From Tessaracoccus sp. SD287 (GTDB taxonomy: Bacteria > Actinomycetota > Actinomycetes > Propionibacteriales > Propionibacteriaceae): DNA of 64,000 nucleotides. The stretch is from positions 49,217-113,216 of the forward strand of contig NZ_JADIJQ010000007.1 of NCBI RefSeq assembly GCF_017355265.1, read 5' to 3'. Within the stretch, counting starts at the first letter, position 1, and the number at the start of each line of letters is the position of its first letter. The notes beneath the pieces are model-generated. The model ran no database searches. It was given only the letters and a program-made list of their open reading frames with translations, and was not told the origin of the DNA. Below, in pieces: positions 25,639-33,499 of the stretch. Position numbers and translations under genes: made by a program.

Positions 25639-26445
25639 TCAGCCCTTGGTGGCGGCGGCCGAGCGACGACGGCTGACGGCGGCGGCAGCGCCACCGACCA
25701 TGAGGATGCCCCCGGCGGCCAGCAGTCCGCCGTTGGCAGCGGTCGGGGCCTCGCCGCCGGTGTTGACGCCACCGGAAGGCATGATCATGCCGCAGGTGGC
25801 CGAGTCGGTGGCTTCGGCGGGGATGCCCTTGACTCCGAGCGACGCGGCGAACGTGGATTCACCGAGGCCCTCCAGGTCGTACTTGTCGTTGTCATTGGCG
25901 TCCACGCCGTGCTGCACGACATGCAGGTTTGTGAGGTTCTCCAGGGTGCCCTTCGGCAGCTGGGCGGCGGTCAGGGTGCGCTTGTACTTCAGGTTGCCCT
26001 TGGCGTCGGCCATGGGCATCCGGTCAACGGCCAGGCCGCTGGCCTTGGTGGTGTCTCCCGCGGTGGTCAGCGAGATGTGAATGTCGCCATAGTCGGGGAA
26101 GCCCTCCTCGACGCTGATGAAGCCGTTGTCGTTCTTGTCCGCCGACGGTGCCGGGCAGTGCTTCATCGCACCGGTGGTGTCGCCGTGGATGTGCTGGGCG
26201 TGCGGTGCGTTGGGCACCATGTCCTTGGCAGTGATTTCGACCACAAGGCCGCCGTCAGTGGTGGGGGTCAGGGTGGCCGTGCCGGTGGCGTTGCTGCCCT
26301 TCATGGAGTCGAGACGAAACGTCACGGCGTGGGCGTGATCCTCGCCATCGTGTGCACTGGCCGAGGTCGCGGCGAAGGCCAGCGGTGCGGCGACGAGCAG
26401 GCTGAGTGCAGCCGAGGCGGACAGGGACTTCCAGGTGCGGTTCAT
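25639..26445 (-). CDS. CHRD-like cell-wall protein with C-terminal anchor
   Basis: A 268-residue secreted protein. It has a signal peptide (residues 1-31, ending ATSASA), a CHRD-like domain with NAPHAQHIHG, and two EF-hand-like loops, DKNDNGFISVEE and DANDNDKYDLEG, which suggest calcium binding. The C-terminus has MPSGGVNTGG (222-231), a helix near 239-257 and RRR (259-261), which is the architecture of a sortase substrate without LPXTG. ATG 26445 has AAAGGA upstream. It is the first gene of the CHRD - sortase - sigK - rskA operon. Its function on the cell surface is unknown. Confidence 0.82.
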   Translation of the reverse strand: MNRTWKSLSASAALSLLVAAPLAFAATSASAHDGEDHAHAVTFRLDSMKGSNATGTATLTPTTDGGLVVEITAKDMVPNAPHAQHIHGDTTGAMKHCPAPSADKNDNGFISVEEGFPDYGDIHISLTTAGDTTKASGLAVDRMPMADAKGNLKYKRTLTAAQLPKGTLENLTNLHVVQHGVDANDNDKYDLEGLGESTFAASLGVKGIPAEATDSATCGMIMPSGGVNTGGEAPTAANGGLLAAGGILMVGGAAAAVSRRRSAAATKG

Positions 26446-26478
26446 GAGTGAGTTCCTTTCGATGTGGTCTCACCCTTC

Positions 26479-26506
26479 ATTCGGAGCCGTCGCCCCCGCG
26501 GATTGG
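26479..26506 (-). promoter_or_regulatory. Candidate SigK promoter
   Basis: On the minus strand CCAATC (26506-26501), 16 nt and CCGAAT (26484-26479) lie 34 nt before the CHRD start. The mycobacterial SigK consensus as I recall it is CCATCC at -35 and CCGAAT at -10. The -10 is exact. This would make the whole operon, including sigK, autoregulated. Confidence 0.6.
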
Positions 26507-26614
26507 TGGGTGCCGCAGAAAGTGTGTGCCCATCCTTCCGGCAGGTGGGTCGCCGACCCTCCCGGAGCCGCCCGGACTAGGATCAATGCGACGAGCACCC
26601 TCGAGAGGATTTCC

Positions 26615-27589
26615 ATGGACTACCGCCGCCTGGGCCATTCCGGATTGACCGTGTCTGCTGTGGGGCTGGGGTTGAACAACCTCGGACGACGCGGCACTCC
26701 CACCGAGCAGCAGCAGGGCGCAAACCTGGTCGTCCACGCCGCGCTCGACGCGGGAATCACCCTGTTCGACGTCGCCGACAGCTACGGCTACGAGGCCGGC
26801 CTGTCGGAGGTGATGCTCGGCAAGGCGCTGGGCAGCCGCCGCGACGAGATCGTGCTGGCCACCAAGTTCGGCATGGACATGAAGGGCGTCAACGGCCTCG
26901 ACTTTGGTGCCCGCGGCTCGCGTCGCTACATCGTCACCGCGGCCGAGGCCTCGCTGCGCCGACTGGGCACCGACTACATCGATCTGTACCAGTTCCACAC
27001 GCCCGACCCGCAGACCCCGATCGACGAGACCCTGGCCGCGCTGGACGACCTGGTGCGCGCCGGCAAGGTGCGCTACATCGGCCACTCCAACATGGCCGGT
27101 TGGCAGATCGCCGAGGCCGAGTTCACTGCTCGGGCGAGCGGCGGCACCCGGTTCATCTCGAGCCAGAACCACTACAACCTGCTCGACCGTCGCGCCGAAC
27201 TCGAGGTCACCCCGGCCGCCGAGAAGTTCGGACTGGGGGTGCTGCCCTACTTCCCGCTGGCCAATGGCCTGCTGACCGGCAAGTACTCCTCCGGCAAGGC
27301 GCCCGAGGGCAGCCGACTGACCCTTACCCGCCAGCACCTGGTCGACAACCTCGACCTGGCGCAGATGAAGGCCTTCGGGGATTTCGCGGCCGAACGTGGC
27401 CTCACCGAGATCGAGGTTGCCTTCTCGTGGTTGGCCTCACGTCCGAGCGTCGGCAGCGTCATCGCGGGCGCGACCAGACCCGAGCAGGTGCAGCAGAACG
27501 CCGAGTCGGCCGGGTGGGTGCCGAGCGCCGAGGACGAGGCCGCGCTGGACGAGATCTTCCCAAAGGTGGCCAAGATCGCGCTGTTCTGA
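26615..27589 (+). CDS. Aldo/keto reductase
   Basis: A 324-residue (beta/alpha)8 NADPH-dependent reductase. The catalytic tetrad is visible as D52 and Y57 in FDVADSYGYE, K84 in ATKFG and H128 in YQFHTPD. VGSVIAGATRPEQVQQN near the end is the coenzyme-phosphate region. ATG 26615 with AGAGGA upstream is preferred over longer frames. It diverges from the CHRD operon. Its subfamily resembles voltage-channel-beta-like reductases; the substrate is unknown. Confidence 0.92.
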   Translation: MDYRRLGHSGLTVSAVGLGLNNLGRRGTPTEQQQGANLVVHAALDAGITLFDVADSYGYEAGLSEVMLGKALGSRRDEIVLATKFGMDMKGVNGLDFGARGSRRYIVTAAEASLRRLGTDYIDLYQFHTPDPQTPIDETLAALDDLVRAGKVRYIGHSNMAGWQIAEAEFTARASGGTRFISSQNHYNLLDRRAELEVTPAAEKFGLGVLPYFPLANGLLTGKYSSGKAPEGSRLTLTRQHLVDNLDLAQMKAFGDFAAERGLTEIEVAFSWLASRPSVGSVIAGATRPEQVQQNAESAGWVPSAEDEAALDEIFPKVAKIALF

Positions 27590-27630
27590 AGCACCTTGTG
27601 GGTCCGGAGGCGTCTGCATACTGTGTGTCC

Positions 27631-28608
27631 ATGACTCAGACCGAGGTCGTGGAGTGGCTGCTGGAATCCGACCCGAGCCTGCGCTGGCAGGTCGAGCGTG
27701 ACCTGGTCGGCGAGCCGCAGGACGTGTGGCAGGCCACCCGGGCCCGGGTGGCCACCGAGGGTTTCGGCGCCGAACTGCTGTCCCACCAGGACGCGGACGG
27801 GCAGTGGGCAGGCGGGGCCTTCTTCCCTGCCGATTTCACCGGCGAGGAACCCCAACCCTGGACGGCCACCACCTGGTCGCTGAACCAGTTGCGGGAGTGG
27901 GGCGTCGAGCCCGACGCGCTGCGTCCCGACACTGCCGGACTGCTGAGGGCCAACGCCCGCTGGGAGTACGACAACCTGCCCTACTGGGACGGGGAGGTCG
28001 ACGCCTGCATCAACGCCTTCACCCTGGCCAATGGCGCCTGGCTCGGCACCGACGTCTCACCCATCGCGACGTGGCTGCTGGAACACCAGATGGACGAGGG
28101 CGGCTGGAACTGCGAATGGATCGAGGGGTCGACCCGGGCCTCGTTCCACTCCACCCTGAACGCCATGGTGGGCATCCTCGACTACGAAAAGCGCACCGGT
28201 GACGTCCAGTTGCGTCAGGCCCGGCAGCGGGCCGCCGAATACCTGCTCGACCGGGGGCTGATGCGCCGACGCAGCACTGGCGAGGTCCACACACCGTGGG
28301 CCACCCATTTCTCGTATCCCTACCGCGGCTGGTACAGCGTGCTGCGTGCCCTCGACCACTTCCGCGAGGCGTCCCTGCACGACGGCGTCGCACCGGATGA
28401 ACGACTGGCCGACGGCATCGACCACGTGCGCAGCGCCCGCGACGCGGATGGCACCTGGCACCAGCAGATCGCCAAGGACGGACGGGTCTGGTTCGACGTC
28501 GACGCGCCGGCCGGGCAGCCGTCGCGCTGGCTCACCTTCCATGCGATCCGGGTGCTGCGGTGGTGGGACGCGTGGCACGATGGGTCCCATGATTCCCACA
28601 GCCGGTAG
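27631..28608 (+). CDS. Squalene-cyclase/prenyltransferase-fold (alpha-alpha toroid) protein
   Basis: A 325-residue protein made of repeated helix pairs with LLSHQDADGQWAGGAFF, LLEHQMDEGGWNCEW and VRSARDADGTWH, the QXXDGGW-like repeats of toroid terpene cyclases. No DXDD or DDXXD catalytic motif is visible, so it is unlikely to be a cyclase. The C-terminus ends in WLTFHAIRVLRWW. A paralogue lies at 30526-31473. It starts at ATG 27631 after a 41-bp gap and overlaps the YceI gene by 20 bp. The function is unknown. Confidence 0.8.
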   Translation: MTQTEVVEWLLESDPSLRWQVERDLVGEPQDVWQATRARVATEGFGAELLSHQDADGQWAGGAFFPADFTGEEPQPWTATTWSLNQLREWGVEPDALRPDTAGLLRANARWEYDNLPYWDGEVDACINAFTLANGAWLGTDVSPIATWLLEHQMDEGGWNCEWIEGSTRASFHSTLNAMVGILDYEKRTGDVQLRQARQRAAEYLLDRGLMRRRSTGEVHTPWATHFSYPYRGWYSVLRALDHFREASLHDGVAPDERLADGIDHVRSARDADGTWHQQIAKDGRVWFDVDAPAGQPSRWLTFHAIRVLRWWDAWHDGSHDSHSR

Positions 28609-29128
28609 CTTCGACCTCGGCCCGCAGACCGCCACCCTGGTGCTCAGGACGACGTCGGAGGGCAAGATGGCCCGCGCGGGCCACAACCTCACGCTGACCG
28701 TCGAGGACTGGTCGGGCACCCTGGTCGTGGGCGACTCACCGGTGACCAGTTCACTGCGGGTGACCGCGAACCTGGCGACCCTGCGGGTGCTGGACGCCCA
28801 CGGCGGGCTCAAGCCGCTCAGCGACTTCGAACGTGGCCAGATCGAGAAGAATGCCGCCGGGGTGCTGGGCGTGGCCCACCAACCCGAACTCAGCTTCACC
28901 TCCACCGCCATCGACGGCACCTGGGAGCAGGGCCGGATGGAGGGCACCCTGACCCTGGCCGGACGCGCCGAGGTGCAGCAGTTCACCATCGCTGCCGCCG
29001 ACGGGGTGTACACCGCCACCGGCACGATCACCCAGAGCCGCTACGGCATCAAGCCGTTCAGTCTGATGATGGGGGCACTGAAGGTGGGCGACGACGTCAC
29101 CGTCGAGGTCACGGCCACGCTGCAGTGA
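28589..29128 (+). CDS. YceI family protein
   Basis: A 179-residue lipocalin-like beta-barrel protein. Characteristic phrases are KMARAGHNLTLTVEDW and GTLTLAGRAEVQQFTI. YceI barrels bind polyisoprenoids in other bacteria. No signal peptide is seen, so it is probably cytoplasmic. ATG 28589 overlaps the toroid gene end by 20 bp; ATG 28580 is an alternative start. Pairing a polyisoprenoid-type barrel with a prenyltransferase-fold protein is suggestive but unproven. The stop overlaps the next start as GTGA. Confidence 0.85.
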   Translation: MIPTAGSFDLGPQTATLVLRTTSEGKMARAGHNLTLTVEDWSGTLVVGDSPVTSSLRVTANLATLRVLDAHGGLKPLSDFERGQIEKNAAGVLGVAHQPELSFTSTAIDGTWEQGRMEGTLTLAGRAEVQQFTIAAADGVYTATGTITQSRYGIKPFSLMMGALKVGDDVTVEVTATLQ

Positions 29129-29910
29129 GCCCTGTCGAACTCGTCATTCTCGCGTTCGCCGGAATCGCAGCCGGGGCCATCAATGCGCTGGTCGGTTCCG
29201 GAACGTTGATCACCTTCCCCACCCTGGTCGCCTTCGGCGTCGCCCCGGTCTCGGCGACCATGTCGAACGCCATCGGCCTGGTCGCCGGTGGCGTCTCCAG
29301 CACCTGGGGATACCGCCGGGAACTGCGTGGCCAGTGGGCACGGTTGCGCTGGCAGATCCCCGCCTCGCTGGTGGGTGCCCTGGTCGGCTGCTGGCTGCTG
29401 CTGCACCTACCCGAGACGGTGTTTGCGGCCGTCGTCCCGGTGCTGCTGGTCCTGGCGCTGGTGCTGGTGGTCTTCCAGCCCAGGATCAACGCCTGGGTGA
29501 AGCGCCGGACGACCGGCGGTGACGGTGCCGACGTCGGCCTCGGCGCCGGCCGGATGCTGCTGCTGATCGTGGGCACCTTCGCCATTGGCATCTACGGCGG
29601 CTACTTCACCGCCGCCCAGGGCATCCTGCTGATGGGGTTGACCGGGGCGATCCTGCACGATGACCTGCAGCGGCTCAATGCCGCCAAGAACGTGCTGTCG
29701 TTGGTCGTCAACATCGTGGCGGCCGTGACCTACACCCTGGTCGCCCCCGAACGCATCCACTGGGATGTGGTCGTGGTGATCGCGGTCGGGTCCACGATCG
29801 GGGGCTGGCTGGGGGCACGCTACGGCCGCAAGCTCAAGCCCGGTGCGCTGCGGGCGGTGATCGTGGTGGTCGGACTCATCGGGCTGGTGCGACTGCTGGG
29901 CAGCCGCTGA
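29125..29910 (+). CDS. Sulfite exporter TauE/SafE family protein
   Basis: A 261-residue membrane protein with about eight helices in two similar halves. AINALVGSGTLITFPTLVAFG and GYFTAAQGILLM are the paired TauE motifs. Members export sulfite, sulfoacetate or other organosulfur anions. GTG 29125 overlaps the YceI stop, so the toroid protein, YceI and TauE genes form an operon. The substrate is unknown. Confidence 0.88.
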   Translation: MSPVELVILAFAGIAAGAINALVGSGTLITFPTLVAFGVAPVSATMSNAIGLVAGGVSSTWGYRRELRGQWARLRWQIPASLVGALVGCWLLLHLPETVFAAVVPVLLVLALVLVVFQPRINAWVKRRTTGGDGADVGLGAGRMLLLIVGTFAIGIYGGYFTAAQGILLMGLTGAILHDDLQRLNAAKNVLSLVVNIVAAVTYTLVAPERIHWDVVVVIAVGSTIGGWLGARYGRKLKPGALRAVIVVVGLIGLVRLLGSR

Positions 29911-29912
29911 CA

Positions 29913-30386
29913 CTAGACCGTCCGGGGCACCTTGCCGGTCATCTTGAGCATCCAGCACATCACCTTGTGTCCGCCGTCGGCGGCCTCGCCGAACATCAGT
30001 GGGCAACCGCCCTCGATGACCGTCATGCCGTGCGCCCGTCCATACGCGGCCGCCTCGGGTGAGACGCTGCCCGCGTCCATGGAGCGGTGCATCCAGACAT
30101 GGGTGATGCCAAGGTCGGCGGCCTCACGGACGGTGGACTCGGCATGCTCGGGGCGGGTGCCGATGACCACGGCCTCGACGCCACCGGGAATGGAGTGCAG
30201 GTCCGGATAGGTCGGGCCACCCTCGACGGTCTCGGCATGCGTATTGACGGCAAACGTCTCGAAGCCGCGCTCGCGCAGCCGCACGTAGACGGCATTGCTG
30301 CCGTGGCCCTTGGGTGCGTGGGACACCCCTGTGACTGCGATCCGCCGGCAGGACAGGAAGTCCTGGGCGGCCTGCTCGATCTTCAT
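29913..30386 (-). CDS. CoA-binding domain protein
   Basis: A 157-residue single-domain Rossmann protein of the CoA_binding_2 family. IAVTGVSHAPKGHGSNAVY is the N-terminal nucleotide loop and VEAVVIGTRPEHAESTV the central strand. It resembles the CoA-binding part of succinyl-CoA synthetase alpha without the ligase parts. It starts at ATG 30386 and is convergent with TauE. Its role is unknown. Confidence 0.85.
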   Translation of the reverse strand: MKIEQAAQDFLSCRRIAVTGVSHAPKGHGSNAVYVRLRERGFETFAVNTHAETVEGGPTYPDLHSIPGGVEAVVIGTRPEHAESTVREAADLGITHVWMHRSMDAGSVSPEAAAYGRAHGMTVIEGGCPLMFGEAADGGHKVMCWMLKMTGKVPRTV

Positions 30387-30525
30387 CGTCGTCGACTTTC
30401 ACTGTGGCCCCTGAGCAGGGTCGCCTCATTCGAGACTACGCCCGGGTCGAAGGCGGCGACATCGGCGGGAGGCGATATTCGCCCGGCACGCTGCCCGTCC
30501 GTCGGCCCCGGCGTAGCCTCGGGAC

Positions 30526-31473
30526 ATGGCGGACGAGGTCATCGGCTGGCTGATGGGTGGTGACAGCAGCGTCCGGTACCAGACCAGGCGCGACCTGGCC
30601 GACGACGACCGGCCCGAATTGCTGGCCCGGATCGTGTCCGACGGGGACGCCGCCCTGATCCTGGCGGCGCAGGGGCCGGACGGTCACTGGGGTCGGGGCT
30701 TCTACCAGCCCAAGTGGACCAGCAGCCACTATTCGCTGCTGGAACTTCGCGACCTCGGGGTGCCCCCGGGACACGAACCCTGCCGGCGGACCGTGGAGCT
30801 GATTGCCCGGCAGAAGGGCCCGGACGGGGGCGTCAACCCGGCCGCCCGATTACGGCCAGCCGACGCGTGCATCAACGGGATGTTCCTGGCGTATGCCGCG
30901 CACTTCGGTGCCAATGCTGACCCGCTGATCAGCGTCATCGACTTCCTCCTGGGGCAGCGGTTGGCCGACGGCGGGTTCAACTGCGACGCCGCTCGTTCAC
31001 CGGGCCGGGTCTCGTCGGTCCACACCACCACGTCGGTCATCGACGGCTTCGCCCAGTACCTGGCGTGCGGCTTCCTTCATCGCCAGGACGAGGTGCGCGA
31101 GGCGCTGGCGGACGCGGTCGAGTCACTGTTGGCCCGGAACTTGTACCAACGGCGGGGCACGACCGAAGCGATCAGGCCGGAGTTCACCCGGTTGCACCAT
31201 CCCGCGCGCTGGCACTTCGACGTGCTGCGGGGCCTGGAGGTGCTGTGGGCGGCTGGTGTCACGTGGGATCCGCGGATGGTGGCGGCGCTGGAGGTGGTGC
31301 GGCGTCGGCGACGTCCGGACGGACGGTGGGCCGCGTCGTCGCAGTACCCCGGCGAGACGTGGGTGAGCTATCCCGGGGCGGGACAGCCGAATCGGTGGGT
31401 GACGTTGCGGGCGTTGCGGGTGTTGCGCTGGGCGAACGCAGCAGCGCGTTCAACCGGGCCGCCTGCCGGGTGA
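30526..31473 (+). CDS. Squalene-cyclase/prenyltransferase-fold (alpha-alpha toroid) protein
   Basis: A 315-residue paralogue of the protein at 27631. Toroid repeats are seen in LAAQGPDGHWGRGFYQPKW, LLGQRLADGGFNCD and RRRRRPDGRWAASSQ, and the C-terminus has NRWVTLRALRVLRWAN, matching the paralogue's WLTFHAIRVLRWW. The last 215 bp lie antisense to the ECF42 gene that converges on it. Because the paralogue has the same conserved C-terminus, this end is real and the overlap comes from the sigma gene. The function is unknown. Confidence 0.8.
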   Translation: MADEVIGWLMGGDSSVRYQTRRDLADDDRPELLARIVSDGDAALILAAQGPDGHWGRGFYQPKWTSSHYSLLELRDLGVPPGHEPCRRTVELIARQKGPDGGVNPAARLRPADACINGMFLAYAAHFGANADPLISVIDFLLGQRLADGGFNCDAARSPGRVSSVHTTTSVIDGFAQYLACGFLHRQDEVREALADAVESLLARNLYQRRGTTEAIRPEFTRLHHPARWHFDVLRGLEVLWAAGVTWDPRMVAALEVVRRRRRPDGRWAASSQYPGETWVSYPGAGQPNRWVTLRALRVLRWANAAARSTGPPAG

Positions 31474-32575
31474 GATGGCCACGCTCGGCGGTGTTCGTCG
31501 CCAGCCCGGCCGCCTGGGCGTACAGCCGCGCCGCCGCGGCGAGTTCGCCGGCCTTCTCGTGCAGGTGGGCCGAGACCGCAGCATGGTGGGGCAACCCCGG
31601 ATCGAGCTCGGTCAGCGCCGCCAGTCCAGCGCGGGCACCGTCCGCCTCGCCCACCGCCACCGCGCGATTGAGCCGCACGATCGAACTACCGGTGAGCCCG
31701 GCCAGTTCGTCATACCAGCCCACGATCTGTACCCAGTCGGTCTCGCCCGTGGACGGCGCGTCAGCATGCAGGGCGGCGATCGCGGCCTGAGCCTGGTACT
31801 CGCCCAACTGGTCTCGGGCCAACGCCGACTGCAGCACCGCCACCCCCTCGACGATCATGGCCGTGTCCCACAGGCCCCTGTCCTGGTGGGCCAGCGGCAC
31901 CAGCTCACCGTCCGGCCCGGTGCGAGCCGGACGGCGGGCATGGTGCAGCAGCATCAACGCCAGCAGCCCGGACGCCTCCGGGTCATCGACCAGCGCGGAC
32001 AACTGACGCGTCAGCCTGATCGCCTCGGCAGCAAGGTCAAGGTCACCGGAATAGCCCTCGTTGAAGACCAGGTAGAGCACCCGCAACACCGTGGCAACGT
32101 CACCGGGTTCGTCCAGTTCCAGCTCGGCCAGGGTCCGTTTCGCACGCGAAATGCGTTGCGCCATGGTCGCCTCCGGGACGAGGTAGGCGCGGGCGATCTG
32201 GCGGGTGGTCAACCCGCCGAGTGCTCGAAGCGTCAGCGCGACGGCGCTCGCCGGGTTCAGTGCCGGGTGGGCGCACAGGAAGTAGAGCCATAACGTGTCA
32301 TCGATCGTCCCGGCGGCACCCGGCGCCGGCTCGGCAGCGACCAGTACCTCACGCTGGCGGCGCGCCACCGCGGAGCGGGACGCATCCACGAACTTCCGCC
32401 AGGCGACGGTGATCAGCCACCCTTTCGGGTCGCGCGGCGGGTTGTCGACCCATCGCTCGACCGCCTCCACCAGGGCTTCCTGCACCGCGTCCTCGGCCGC
32501 CGGGAAGGTGGCTCCGCGGCGGACGAGGACGCTGATCACGGTGGGAGTCAACCCCCGCAGCAGCGCCTCGTCCAC
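31259..32575 (-). CDS. ECF42-type sigma factor, second copy, with extended C-terminus
   Basis: A 438-residue sigma factor with region 2 (TFPAAEDAVQEALVEAVERW), region 4 (LTTRQIARAYLVPEATMAQR) and the ECF42 extension (LVFNEGYS, IVRLNRAVAVGEADG). The family normally ends near AERGHLTRQAARLNALL, about residue 380. Here about 60 further residues rich in Pro, Ser, Thr and Ala are read from the antisense strand of the toroid gene. The stop may have been lost or moved by mutation. It begins 6 nt after the YCII stop, so the two are an operon. Confidence 0.88.
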   Translation of the reverse strand: MDEALLRGLTPTVISVLVRRGATFPAAEDAVQEALVEAVERWVDNPPRDPKGWLITVAWRKFVDASRSAVARRQREVLVAAEPAPGAAGTIDDTLWLYFLCAHPALNPASAVALTLRALGGLTTRQIARAYLVPEATMAQRISRAKRTLAELELDEPGDVATVLRVLYLVFNEGYSGDLDLAAEAIRLTRQLSALVDDPEASGLLALMLLHHARRPARTGPDGELVPLAHQDRGLWDTAMIVEGVAVLQSALARDQLGEYQAQAAIAALHADAPSTGETDWVQIVGWYDELAGLTGSSIVRLNRAVAVGEADGARAGLAALTELDPGLPHHAAVSAHLHEKAGELAAAARLYAQAAGLATNTAERGHLTRQAARLNALLRSPSATPATPATSPTDSAVPPRDSSPTSRRGTATTRPTVRPDVADAAPPPAPPPSADPT

Positions 32576-32581
32576 GACAAC

Positions 32582-32986
32582 TCACTCGGTGATGGTGGGT
32601 GGGGCACCGAGGAGTGGGCGCACCTCCAGCCATTCCTGCAGCGGTGTGCCACCAGGACCCGGGGCGGCGGACAACTCGCCGGCCAGTTCGAGTGCCCGCT
32701 CGTAGCTGTCGACGTCAATGACCATCCAGCCCGCGATCAAGTCCTTCGTCTCGACGAAGGGTCCATCGGTGACCGGTGGCCGTCCGGGCCCGTCATGGCG
32801 GACGAAGGTGCCCTCGGGTGCGAGCGCCTGACCATCGACGAACTCGCCGGTGCCCTCCAGCCGCTGGGCGAAATCGTCCATGTACTTCAGGTGCGCCGAG
32901 ACCTCGTCCGGCGTCCACTGGTTCATCGGGACGCTCTGGAGCGGGGTCGGGCCACCGCGGTAGTGCTTGAGCAGCAGGTACTTCAT
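32582..32986 (-). CDS. YCII/DGPF family protein of the second ECF42 locus
   Basis: A 134-residue YCII protein beginning KYLLLKHYRGG, with VTDGPFVETKDLIAGW as the DGPF motif. ATG 32986 has GAGGAGAA upstream; longer frames run into the promoter. It is the first gene of a YCII - ECF42 operon. It differs from the two YCII proteins at 21771-22560 in its N-terminal half, so each sigma factor has its own partner type. Confidence 0.88.
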   Translation of the reverse strand: MKYLLLKHYRGGPTPLQSVPMNQWTPDEVSAHLKYMDDFAQRLEGTGEFVDGQALAPEGTFVRHDGPGRPPVTDGPFVETKDLIAGWMVIDVDSYERALELAGELSAAPGPGGTPLQEWLEVRPLLGAPPTITE

Positions 32987-33034
32987 CGTGTTCTCCTCGA
33001 ACCGGGCCGCCACGGTGGCGGGCTCTACTGCAGG

Positions 33035-33061
33035 GACGGAGCAGTCGACGAGTTCTCGACA
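33035..33061 (-). promoter_or_regulatory. ECF42 promoter
   Basis: On the minus strand TGTCGA (33061-33056), a 17-nt spacer and CGTC (33038-33035) lie 49 nt above the YCII start. Both elements match the ECF42 signature as I recall it exactly. Confidence 0.68.
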
Positions 33062-33081
33062 ACGCGCCCGACGGATGAGTC

Positions 33082-33432
33082 TCAGTGGCTTCCTGCAACG
33101 CAGAACTGGTTGCCCTGGGGATCGGCCAGGGTGTGCCACCGGAAGCTCTCGTCACCCCGACGCTCGACCAGGGTGGCTCCGGCGGCGATCAGCCGGTCGG
33201 TCTCGGCGTCCAGGTCGTCGGTGTTGAGGTCGAAGTGGACGCGATTCTTGCCCGGCGTCGGGTCCTCCACCTTCTGGAACGCCAGCCAGCAGGGCAGGGT
33301 GCCGCCCTTGACGACGACGAACCAGCCGTCGTTGGTCTCGGTGATCTCGGCGCCGGTCTGCTCGGCCCACCATGCGGCCAGCGGTTCGGGATCGGTGGTG
33401 TCGGTGGTGATCATGCCCAGGGTCAGTGTCAT
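33082..33432 (-). CDS. VOC family (glyoxalase-like) protein
   Basis: A 116-residue single VOC domain. GMITTDTTDPEPLAAWWAEQ begins the first beta-alpha-beta unit, and NRVHFDLNTDDLDAETD and LADPQGNQFCV complete the second. In such proteins His and Glu side chains bind a metal; H in NRVHFDL is a candidate. ATG 33432 is preferred over a longer frame. The substrate is unknown. Confidence 0.82.
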   Translation of the reverse strand: MTLTLGMITTDTTDPEPLAAWWAEQTGAEITETNDGWFVVVKGGTLPCWLAFQKVEDPTPGKNRVHFDLNTDDLDAETDRLIAAGATLVERRGDESFRWHTLADPQGNQFCVAGSH

Positions 33433-33499
33433 GGCGCCCAAGTTACTCGCGGCACCGGGTGCGCAGGAGGGTTGTGACGATCCGGGGGCCACGGTCGGT

